Below, piece by piece: positions 57,360 through 64,000 of a DNA stretch of 64,000 bases. How positions within the stretch are numbered: the first letter of the stretch is position 1; each line of letters starts with the position of its first letter. Origin of the DNA: Psychrobacter ciconiae (GTDB lineage Bacteria; Pseudomonadota; Gammaproteobacteria; Pseudomonadales; Moraxellaceae); NCBI RefSeq assembly GCF_904846055.1, contig NZ_CAJGYV010000001.1, forward strand, positions 2,046,001-2,110,000. Direction: 5' to 3'. The notes beneath the pieces were generated by a model, which had not been told where the DNA came from, searched no databases, and was given only the letters and a program-made list of their open reading frames with translations. The translations under genes and the position numbers were made by a program.

Positions 57360-59246
57360 TTACGATGACCAGTCTTGAGCGCTGGTGCCAGCAAGGCTTG
57401 ACTGAACGCTTTGGTTCATAATTTTGGCGGCAAAGGCATCGCTAGACGGTTTTAAGTTTGCTTGTTCGGCGTCAATGTCGCGCAAATTGTCGGTCGCTAA
57501 GGCTTTTTGAAGCGCTTCCATTTGCTCGCGCAGTTGCTTTTGCTCAACCATGCTTAACAGCTGACCAAAATCTTTTAATGCCGACTCAAGAGCAAGCAAT
57601 TCGCGATTGGCTTCGACTTTGGTTTCAATCAATGAGCGCGCTTGCTTGTCGGCTTCAGCATTTTTGAATCCGGCGATGAGCAATTGCTCTTTTTGTTCGT
57701 CTGATAAGCCGTAGGATGGGGTGATCTCAATTTGGCTTTCGGTCTTGGTGGTTGTTTCTTGAGCGCTGACCGTCAGCTGACCATTGGCATCAATGCTAAA
57801 GGTCACCTCAATTCGTGCAAACCCAGCTTTCATCGGCGGGATACCAAACAGCTCAAAGCGACCAAGCGATCGGCAGTTATCTACCGTTTCACGCTCGCCT
57901 TGAACCACATGAATGACCATTCCGGTTTGACCGTCTTGATAAGTGGTAAATACTTGGCGGCGCTTGACGGGAATTGGCGTATTTCTTGGAATAATCACCT
58001 CAACCAAGCCGCCCATCGTTTCAAGCCCTAAAGACAATGGCGTTACATCAAGCAATAATAGGTTATTGCTGTCTTTATTAATCAGCTGATTTGCAGTTTG
58101 CGCCGCGCCTAAGGCAACCACCTCATCAGGATTTAACTTGCAAAGCGGCTCTTTGCCAAAAAAGTCGCCAACAACTTGCTGAATGGTTGGCATTCTTGTA
58201 GAGCCGCCAACCAAAACGACTTCATCAAGATTGTCAGCCGTTAGCTTGGCATCACGAAGCACTTGCTCGCAAACATTAAGGGTTCGGCGACTTACAGGAT
58301 CAGCTATAGCCAATAAATCATCGCGGGTTAATTGACCGCTAAAGGTTTGGTTGTTAACAGTGATATCAACAGTAACACTATCACTATCGGTTAAGGCTTG
58401 CTTAAATGCTTTTGCTTGTTGCGCCAATACCGATTTGTCGTGAAGACTGACCGCCTTTGGATCAACGCCCGCTTGTTTAATGAGCCAATTGACCAACAGT
58501 CTGTCAATGTCATCGCCGCCAAGCGCACTATTTCCGCCCGTTGCCAAAACCTCAAATACGCCATCACTTAATTTTAATATCGATACATCAAATGTGCCGC
58601 CGCCCAAATCATAAATTAAATAATAATGCTCGCGACCATCCATTTTTGGCTTATCTAAACCATACGCAACTGCCGCTGCCGTTGGCTCATTTAATAGCCT
58701 AAGCACATGAATACCTGCAGCTTCGGCAGCGTCTTTGGTTGCTTGGCGCTGAGCCTCATCAAAATAGGCAGGAACAGTAATCACCGCTCCTGCCACGCTG
58801 TCATTAGGGAGGGCAGCCGCCGCACGATCTTTTAAAACAGATAAAATCCGCGCTGACACCTCAACGGGCGATTTTGCGCCTTGATGCGTAACAAAGGTCG
58901 GCATGGCATCATTTTCGCCCTCAAGCTGATAAGGATGCGAAAATTTAATGTCAGCTTTACTGCGCCCCATAAAGCGCTTTGCCGAAATGATGGTATTTTG
59001 TGGGTCATGGGTGGCATGATCGAGTGCTTCAGCACCTATTATCGGCGCCCCGTTTTTAGGGAAATAAACGACGGAGGGCAAAAGCGTATCTTTATCACTA
59101 TCTGAGCCGGTATTTAATACTCTTGCTTTTCCCGATTGAACCACCGCGACCAATGATCGTGTTGTCCCAAGATCAATCCCAAGCCCAAAGCGGTGCTGAT
59201 GTGGCTTACGGCTTTGATTGGGTTCTGCAATTTGTAATAAAGACAT
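57360..59246 (-). CDS. hscA: Fe-S cluster assembly chaperone HscA
   Basis: 628 residues from the ATG at 59246. It is an Hsp70 relative: GLGIDLGTTRSLVAVVQ at the start, IYDLGGGTFDVSILKL and VVLVGGSTRMPTIQQ in the ATPase domain, and LLLDVTPLSLGLETMGG at the linker. The substrate domain binds the LPPVK motif of IscU and releases the cluster with HscB as co-chaperone. It is preceded by a possible internal promoter in the 150-base gap after hscB. Confidence 0.97.
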   Translation of the reverse strand: MSLLQIAEPNQSRKPHQHRFGLGIDLGTTRSLVAVVQSGKARVLNTGSDSDKDTLLPSVVYFPKNGAPIIGAEALDHATHDPQNTIISAKRFMGRSKADIKFSHPYQLEGENDAMPTFVTHQGAKSPVEVSARILSVLKDRAAAALPNDSVAGAVITVPAYFDEAQRQATKDAAEAAGIHVLRLLNEPTAAAVAYGLDKPKMDGREHYYLIYDLGGGTFDVSILKLSDGVFEVLATGGNSALGGDDIDRLLVNWLIKQAGVDPKAVSLHDKSVLAQQAKAFKQALTDSDSVTVDITVNNQTFSGQLTRDDLLAIADPVSRRTLNVCEQVLRDAKLTADNLDEVVLVGGSTRMPTIQQVVGDFFGKEPLCKLNPDEVVALGAAQTANQLINKDSNNLLLLDVTPLSLGLETMGGLVEVIIPRNTPIPVKRRQVFTTYQDGQTGMVIHVVQGERETVDNCRSLGRFELFGIPPMKAGFARIEVTFSIDANGQLTVSAQETTTKTESQIEITPSYGLSDEQKEQLLIAGFKNAEADKQARSLIETKVEANRELLALESALKDFGQLLSMVEQKQLREQMEALQKALATDNLRDIDAEQANLKPSSDAFAAKIMNQSVQSSLAGTSAQDWSS

Positions 59247-59344
59247 AAAATCACTCAAATAACAAATAAATAACATCAGGCAAAGGTGCCCGATTCCCTA
59301 ATTTTTAAGCTTTAGTTTTAATGGTACAACTTAAATTAAAAACA

Positions 59345-59373
59345 ATTATACGGTATAAGATGATTTAGTTTAA
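59345..59373 (-). promoter_or_regulatory. Candidate internal promoter for hscA-fdx
   Basis: On the minus strand TTAAAC and TATAAT are exactly 17 bases apart, about 100 bases before the hscA start and just after the hscB stop. The -10 is perfect; the -35 is weak. Confidence 0.45.
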
Positions 59374-59396
59374 CTTGCTTTTTGAACTGAGGCTTA

Positions 59397-59960
59397 TCAA
59401 ACGTATAAATCATCATCATCGCTATTTTGGTTGGCAACCGTGTCAAGACCGCGAGCGACGTCAGCGGCAAGCTTTACTAAAAACTTTAGCTTTTGAGTGG
59501 CATCAATCGCCGTATCCCAATCGCTTGCCTCATAGGACAATAAAAAACGCTTGGATTGGGCTTGAAGACGGGCGTCAATTTGTGGCTTAAGCGCTGACAA
59601 CGTCGCCGCGTCAGTCATCTCAATGGCGTCATCCAAATCTATTCTCAGCTGCATGGCATCATCTAAAAACTCAATATCGGCAATGGACTGCTCCAAGTTT
59701 TGACCTTGATCGGCAAGGGTAAGCAAATATGCCGCTCGGCTGTCAGGATGGCTTAGCGTTTGATAAGCTTGGTTAATAACCGCTGACGTCTGCTCCGCTG
59801 CCTGCCAAGCTTGACTGCTGTCCTCATTGACATGATCAGGATGAAACTGTTTTTGCAGTTGCCGCAACTGATTATCAAGGTCTGATTGCGACAGCTCAAA
59901 CTGGATTGGCTGCTTAAATAAGGTAAAATAATTGTCAAATGCCGCGCTCATGGTGACCAT
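59397..59960 (-). CDS. hscB: Fe-S assembly co-chaperone HscB
   Basis: 187 residues, ATG at 59960 with GAGGT upstream. The J-domain holds the invariant HPD in LQKQFHPDHVNEDSS (about 37-39). The C-terminal helical bundle contains LDDAMQLRIDLDDAIE, which contacts IscU. It stimulates HscA and delivers IscU. It follows iscA after 33 bases. Confidence 0.95.
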   Translation of the reverse strand: MVTMSAAFDNYFTLFKQPIQFELSQSDLDNQLRQLQKQFHPDHVNEDSSQAWQAAEQTSAVINQAYQTLSHPDSRAAYLLTLADQGQNLEQSIADIEFLDDAMQLRIDLDDAIEMTDAATLSALKPQIDARLQAQSKRFLLSYEASDWDTAIDATQKLKFLVKLAADVARGLDTVANQNSDDDDLYV

Positions 59961-59993
59961 AAAGAGTGACCTCAGCTGTATTGGTTTTAAAAA

Positions 59994-60314
59994 TTAAACG
60001 GTAAACGACTCACCACAGCCGCATTCGCCTTTTTGATTGGGGTTGGTAAATTTAAAACCTTCATTCAACCCCTCTTTTTCATAGTCCATCAATAGACCAT
60101 CTAAATATACTAAGCTTTTAGGGTCGATAAAAATGTTAACACCGTGGCTTTCAAAGCGTGTGTCAGCATCATCTGGCGTGTCCACAAATTCAAGAACATA
60201 AGCCAATCCTGAGCAACCTGCCGTTCGGATGCCCACGCGGATACCCTCACCATGACCACGATTGTCTAAAAAGTCGCGCACGTGCTGAGCGGCGCGTTCT
60301 GTCATCTCAATCAT
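59994..60314 (-). CDS. iscA: Iron-sulfur cluster assembly protein IscA
   Basis: 106 residues, ATG with GGAG upstream. The three conserved Cys are in [13 protein letters not shown] and at the end in [11 protein letters not shown]. An A-type carrier of Fe-S clusters. It is separated from iscU by 165 bases containing a strong hairpin. Confidence 0.97.
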   Translation of the reverse strand: MIEMTERAAQHVRDFLDNRGHGEGIRVGIRTAGCSGLAYVLEFVDTPDDADTRFESHGVNIFIDPKSLVYLDGLLMDYEKEGLNEGFKFTNPNQKGECGCGESFTV

Positions 60315-60379
60315 GCCAACTCCTTAACTTATCTGGATTATCAAAAATAATATAAAAATTGCAATCGATTAAAAATAAA

Positions 60380-60407
60380 GGTGACAAGAACTTTGGTTAT
60401 TGTCACC
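60380..60407 (-). promoter_or_regulatory. Terminator-like hairpin between iscU and iscA
   Basis: GGTGACAA and TTGTCACC form a perfect 8-bp stem with a 12-base loop. On the minus strand it is followed by TTTATTTTTAATC. It may attenuate read-through from iscRSU into iscA-hscBA-fdx or mark an mRNA processing point. Confidence 0.6.
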
Positions 60408-60479
60408 CAAACCGCCCTAGCAATGATGCCAAGACGGCGTAATTAAACAGTAAGCATAGTCATTGACTGCGTTTTAAAA

Positions 60480-60872
60480 CTATTCGGCAGCTTCAGTATG
60501 CTTGCTTTTATAGTCATTAATCGCCGCTTTAATCGCGTCTTCTGCAAGAACAGAGCAGTGAACTTTTACTGGCGGTAATGCCAACTCTTCTGCAATGTCC
60601 ATGTTTTTGATTTCGCCGGCTTGCTCTAAACTTTTGCCTTTAAGCCACTCGGTGACAAGAGAGCTTGAAGCAATCGCTGAACCACAGCCGTAAGTCTTAA
60701 AGCGTGCATCTTCAATAATGCCATTATCGTCGACTTGGATTTGTAGGCGCATTACGTCACCGCAAGCAGGCGCGCCCACCATTCCTGTACCAACGTTTTT
60801 GGCATTTTTATCAAGGTTTCCCACGTTACGCGGGTTTTCATAATGGTCAATTACTTGGTTACTATAAGCCAT
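60480..60872 (-). CDS. iscU: Fe-S cluster scaffold IscU
   Basis: 130 residues. Cluster ligands: GAPACGDVMRLQIQV (Cys and Asp), TYGCGSAIASSSLVTEW (Cys) and KVHCSVLAEDA (Cys). The HscA-recognition motif LPPVK is at about 99-103. The scaffold receives sulfur from IscS. It starts 14 bases after iscS. Confidence 0.98.
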   Translation of the reverse strand: MAYSNQVIDHYENPRNVGNLDKNAKNVGTGMVGAPACGDVMRLQIQVDDNGIIEDARFKTYGCGSAIASSSLVTEWLKGKSLEQAGEIKNMDIAEELALPPVKVHCSVLAEDAIKAAINDYKSKHTEAAE

Positions 60873-60886
60873 GAGTCTTCTCCTTA

Positions 60887-62113
60887 TTAATGATCAGTCC
60901 ATTCAACCGAATCTAAATCTACGCCTTCTTGATACATGTCCCAAAGTGGGGAGAGCGCGCGAAGCTTGTCAACCGCGCTGTGCATCTGACTGAGCACCGT
61001 ATCAATGTCCTCTTCAGTGGTGTAACGCCCAAGGCTAAAGCGAATTGAGCTGTGGGCAAGCTCATCTGAGCGACCAATCGCGCGAAGTACGTAAGAGGGC
61101 TCAAGGGTGGCTGAGGTACAAGCTGATCCTGATGATACTGCTAAGTCTTTGAGCGACATCATCAGTGATTCTCCCTCAACAAAGTTGAAGCTGATGTTAA
61201 TGATGTTAGGGACACTGTGGTCTAAATCGCCATTTAAATAAATCTCTTCAATATCTTGCAGCCCGTCCCAAAGCTTTTGGCGAAGCTTGGCGACATGAGC
61301 ATGGTCAGCGTCAAAGCGCTCGTTTGCTAGGGCAAATGCTTCGCCGATCCCAACGATTTGATGGGTGGCAAGCGTTCCTGAGCGCATTCCGCGTTCATGA
61401 CCGCCGCCGTGCTGCTCAGCCTTCAAGCGAATGCGTGGTTTTCTGCGTACAAACAGCGCGCCAATCCCTTTAGGACCATAAACTTTGTGACCTGAAAAGC
61501 TCATTAGGTCGATTTTCATAGTTTCAAGATCAACGCGGACTTTGCCAACCGCTTGCGCGCCATCAACATGGAAAATAACACCAGCATCACGAGTAATCCC
61601 CCCAATAGCCGCCACATCGGTAACCGTGCCAAGCTCATTATTGACCATCATAAGAGATACCAAGATGGTATCGTCGCGAAGCGCTTCTTTAACTTGTTCA
61701 GGTAAGATCAACCCCGTGCCTTTTTGCGGCTCAAGATAAGTAATTTCAAAGCCTTCTTGCTCAAGCGCTCGGCAAGTATCAAGAATTGCCTTATGCTCAA
61801 TTTTACTGGTAATGATGTGTTTGCCGCGACCTTGATAAAAGTGAGCGACGCCTTTTAGCGCTAAGTTATCTGACTCAGTTGCCCCTGAGGTGAAGACAAT
61901 CTCGCGTGGATCAGCATTAATGGTATCTGCAATCTGCTGACGTGCATTTTCAACGGCTTCTTCTGCCTGCCAGCCAAACCCATGTGAGCGCGAGGCTGGG
62001 TTTCCAAATACCCCGTCAAAGGTCAAATACTTGCTCATTTTGGCCGCAACAGACTTGGCAACCGGTGTGGTCGCGGCATAATCTAGGTAAATTAAATGAG
62101 AATGTTGGCTCAT
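60887..62113 (-). CDS. iscS: Cysteine desulfurase IscS
   Basis: 408 residues. The PLP Lys is in [17 protein letters not shown] and the catalytic Cys in [19 protein letters not shown] (about 332). [12 protein letters not shown] is the typical start. It supplies sulfur for Fe-S clusters and tRNA thiolation. Its ATG overlaps the iscR stop (ATGA), so the two are translationally coupled. Confidence 0.98.
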   Translation of the reverse strand: MSQHSHLIYLDYAATTPVAKSVAAKMSKYLTFDGVFGNPASRSHGFGWQAEEAVENARQQIADTINADPREIVFTSGATESDNLALKGVAHFYQGRGKHIITSKIEHKAILDTCRALEQEGFEITYLEPQKGTGLILPEQVKEALRDDTILVSLMMVNNELGTVTDVAAIGGITRDAGVIFHVDGAQAVGKVRVDLETMKIDLMSFSGHKVYGPKGIGALFVRRKPRIRLKAEQHGGGHERGMRSGTLATHQIVGIGEAFALANERFDADHAHVAKLRQKLWDGLQDIEEIYLNGDLDHSVPNIINISFNFVEGESLMMSLKDLAVSSGSACTSATLEPSYVLRAIGRSDELAHSSIRFSLGRYTTEEDIDTVLSQMHSAVDKLRALSPLWDMYQEGVDLDSVEWTDH

Positions 62114-62610
62114 GCTGGGTTTGCCTCGCTGTTCGATAAAGTAATAGTGGTAATATCTTTTCCAATGGTCGGAAGGTGCTGACGCTCTGAAATCGACTGC
62201 ACGTTTTCCATGTCTAATAATTGCGCTAAGGTGATATTTTTCAAGTACTGCTCAATATGATTTGAAAGAGCGCACCACAAATCATGGGTCAAACACATCG
62301 TTCCACCTTGGCAATCGCCGCGCCCCTCGCATTGCATGGCATTGACGGACTCATCGACGGCAGAGATGATGCTCATCACATCGATTTCATCTAAAGGCTT
62401 TGCTAAATAATAGCCACCCGATGCCCCGCGAATGCTGGTCACCAAACCGCGCTTACGAAGCTTTGAAAACAGCTGCTCAAGATAGGAGATTGAAATCGAC
62501 TGCCGCTTAGCGATATCTGACAGCGATACGGCACCATCTTGCTGACGAGTTTGTAGCGCTAAGTCTAGCAACGCTGTGACTGCATATCTGCCTCGAGTAG
62601 TTAAGCGCAT
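62110..62610 (-). CDS. iscR: Fe-S cluster regulator IscR
   Basis: 166 residues from the ATG at 62610 with GGAGAG upstream; six extra codons upstream are open but unneeded. The Rrf2-type winged helix begins [20 protein letters not shown]. The three cluster Cys are in [20 protein letters not shown], followed by the ligand His. With its [2Fe-2S] cluster it represses the isc operon through type 1 sites such as the one found at its promoter. Confidence 0.97.
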   Translation of the reverse strand: MRLTTRGRYAVTALLDLALQTRQQDGAVSLSDIAKRQSISISYLEQLFSKLRKRGLVTSIRGASGGYYLAKPLDEIDVMSIISAVDESVNAMQCEGRGDCQGGTMCLTHDLWCALSNHIEQYLKNITLAQLLDMENVQSISERQHLPTIGKDITTITLSNSEANPA

Positions 62611-62717
62611 ATTCTCTCTCCAAACCAAATCATCTATAGTGGTTTATCAAAAAATTAAAATGCTCACTGTGGTTATCGCGACCAGCATTGACATTTGATA
62701 AACTGCTTTATAGGGTT

Positions 62718-62747
62718 ATTATATTAATCCTGACTAAATTAGTCAAG
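62718..62747 (-). promoter_or_regulatory. isc operon promoter with overlapping type 1 IscR operator
   Basis: On the minus strand TTGACT (62741-62746) and TATAAT (62718-62723) are 17 bases apart, about 108 bases before the iscR ATG. The palindrome CTTGACTAATTTAGTCAGG (62729-62747) covers the -35 and most of the spacer and fits the type 1 IscR consensus. Binding there would block RNA polymerase, giving negative autoregulation by holo-IscR. Confidence 0.9.
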
Positions 62748-62804
62748 ATTATTCATAAAATCAATAATCAGCCAAGCCGAAGTTAATGATTGATAAAACC
62801 AAAC

Positions 62805-62836
62805 AAAAAGCGCTGAAGGGAGGTTCAGCGCTTTTT
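62805..62836 (-). terminator. Terminator of the UbiJ-like gene
   Basis: AAAAAGCGCTGAA, GGGAGG loop, TTCAGCGCTTTTT. Perfect stem with A and T tails, 26 bases after the stop of the minus-strand gene. Confidence 0.88.
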
Positions 62837-62861
62837 ATGACTTCTGACTGCGTTCAATAAC

Positions 62862-63512
62862 TCAGCTGACAATCCAACCGGCGATCGCCACAATAGCAAT
62901 GACAGTCATCACAATGGCAGCAATCATAAACATCTTTTGCTTGCTTTCAAGTTCTTTAACGGTGGTTTCAAGTTCGCGATTTTTAATGGTAAGGTTGCTG
63001 ATTTGCGCTTGCTGCTCGCTGATTTTACGCTTATAGCTCTCCGTTTTTTCTGCTTTTTCGCTATCACTTGCTTTAGGCGCTTTACCACCTTTGACTCGAT
63101 TAATGATGCTTTGGATTAAGCTGCCAAGCCCTAATTGGGTAATAAACTGCTTAACAAGCTGAACTTGAGCGTTATCACCGCGCATTTGCAAGCTTTCTGT
63201 CTTTTGGGCGTCATGAGTTGCCACCGCCATCAACACTTGCAAACTATAGGCGTTGATAATCACGTCCGGCTCAACACCCGTTTCAGGGGACGTTAAGTCA
63301 AGCAAAATGCCTTTGTAGCTAAAAGTTGCAAAAACCTCAATATGCGGCAAATATAAGCGCAAGCAAACCACCGTACCCTGTTTGGCAAGGGGGTAGGCGG
63401 CGCGTCTTAAGGCTGGGTCTAAGCGCAGCAGCAGCGTCAATGCCGATTCAATAAATACAAGTACGATGTTAAGAAACGAGTGAGACAGTGTCGAGCGCTT
63501 CATGAAGTCCAT
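62862..63512 (-). CDS. UbiJ-like SCP2-domain protein with coiled coil and C-terminal membrane anchor
   Basis: 216 residues. The N-terminal 125 residues resemble UbiJ/SCP2 lipid-binding domains: VFIESALTLLLRLDPALRRA, a mid beta-rich part and SLQMRGDNAQVQLVKQF, which parallels LEVQGDIQVVQNF in E. coli UbiJ. Residues 135-185 are charged and form a coiled coil (SYKRKISEQQAQISNLTIKN). The last 20-25 residues are one hydrophobic helix (FMIAAIVMTVIAIVAIAGWI). UbiJ binds ubiquinone precursors for the Ubi complex; the anchor and coiled coil are additions. It is not adjacent to ubiE/ubiB here. The call is based on pattern similarity and needs a profile search. Confidence 0.65.
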   Translation of the reverse strand: MDFMKRSTLSHSFLNIVLVFIESALTLLLRLDPALRRAAYPLAKQGTVVCLRLYLPHIEVFATFSYKGILLDLTSPETGVEPDVIINAYSLQVLMAVATHDAQKTESLQMRGDNAQVQLVKQFITQLGLGSLIQSIINRVKGGKAPKASDSEKAEKTESYKRKISEQQAQISNLTIKNRELETTVKELESKQKMFMIAAIVMTVIAIVAIAGWIVS

Positions 63513-64000
63513 CCATTATTATTATTTGTAATTAAAGTTAAACCCAAAAGTCTTGCAATATTATGTTGCGAGTGATAGCGCAAAATTAAGTTTTTCTTGC
63601 TGCCATCATAAAAAGGATTTATTCAGCTGTCAGTTAACAAATTGTTGTGCGGGTACTTTTATTTCAATCTCAAGGATAAAAAAGCAGTTTGGTAAAAAAT
63701 GGGCGCTATTTTAAGTGAATTCAATTGACCTTACAATGCCCAACCACGCTTACGCTTAAGGTTTTAACGGCGCCATATCAGCTTTGTTTTTAAATTACAG
63801 AGGAGTTGCGTAACGATAAGTGTCAAATGCGTAGTCTTGAGCACAAAAAAGTGTAAAACTGCTTGCGCTGCTAAAGCTGCCTTGATATAAAGGCGTTAAT
63901 AACGCAGATTAGGCACGATAGGTAAAACGATTAGTTATCAGTGATTGAGGAATGGTTTTTATTGCGTAAAAGCCGTGACAGCGATACAATGCCTGCCATA
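63513..64000. other. Noncoding region at the window end
   Basis: 488 AT-rich bases before the UbiJ-like gene start on the minus strand. No frame is credible. A rightward promoter is seen at its end. Confidence 0.5.
63962..63990 (+). promoter_or_regulatory. Candidate promoter reading out of the window
   Basis: TTGCGT and TACAAT are exactly 17 bases apart, with start expected near 63997. The gene it serves lies beyond the window. Confidence 0.45.

Overview
The window looks like chromosomal DNA of a gammaproteobacterium of the Moraxellaceae, most likely Psychrobacter or a close relative. The evidence is the set and order of core genes (surA-lptD next to amgK-murU, cmk-rpsA-ihfB-pyrF, iscRSUA-hscBA-fdx, obg-proB), a roughly 475-residue Gap enzyme with a long N-terminal extension, the CIO-type cytochrome bd, and unusually long, disordered, Asn/Gln/Asp-rich inserts in envelope proteins (LptD, TamA). 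Genus assignment is inference from gene content; no 16S rRNA gene lies in the window.

Layout. 1-8.4 kb: a membrane-anchored endonuclease/exonuclease/phosphatase protein, a candidate structured small RNA, surA and lptD on the minus strand, and divergently the peptidoglycan-recycling pair amgK-murU. 8.4-11.2 kb: a cyanide-insensitive-type cytochrome bd oxidase operon (cydA-cydB plus a 38-residue DUF2474-like subunit). 11.5-17.5 kb, minus strand: a lipoprotein alpha/beta hydrolase with a TPR-type periplasmic partner, coq7, and an LplT-like MFS transporter. 17.7-26.1 kb: tamA-tamB, then a short hemP gene facing them with a clear Fur box. 26.6-36.2 kb: a Nudix/ThiE-like fusion, a lipocalin with a large N-terminal extension, gap, obg, proB, hemE and argC. 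36.4-46.3 kb: a coiled-coil membrane protein, clpS-clpA, ung-tadA, cmk-rpsA-ihfB and pyrF. 46.4-47.8 kb is the only clearly accessory stretch: an AT-rich gene of unknown function split by an 858-bp IS5-family insertion sequence. 47.9-56.7 kb: a histidine phosphatase, rpsT, a Rossmann oxidoreductase, rraA, mfd, a HIT protein and a membrane class III nucleotidyl cyclase. 57-62.8 kb: the full ISC iron-sulfur operon with an IscR operator overlapping its promoter. 62.9-64 kb: a UbiJ-like SCP2-domain protein with a coiled coil and a C-terminal membrane anchor.

Much of the window concerns the envelope: SurA is the chaperone for LptD, LptD inserts LPS, TamA/TamB move lipids and assemble outer-membrane proteins, and AmgK/MurU recycle cell-wall sugars. 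A second theme is iron and heme: the isc operon, Fur-controlled hemP, hemE and the heme-containing bd oxidase. I do not see a defence island, prophage, CRISPR array, rRNA or tRNA gene. The most unusual items are the cleanly reconstructable IS-split gene, the lipocalin fusion, the extended TamA, the membrane-anchored UbiJ-like protein and the structured RNA locus before surA. None of these proves a new system.
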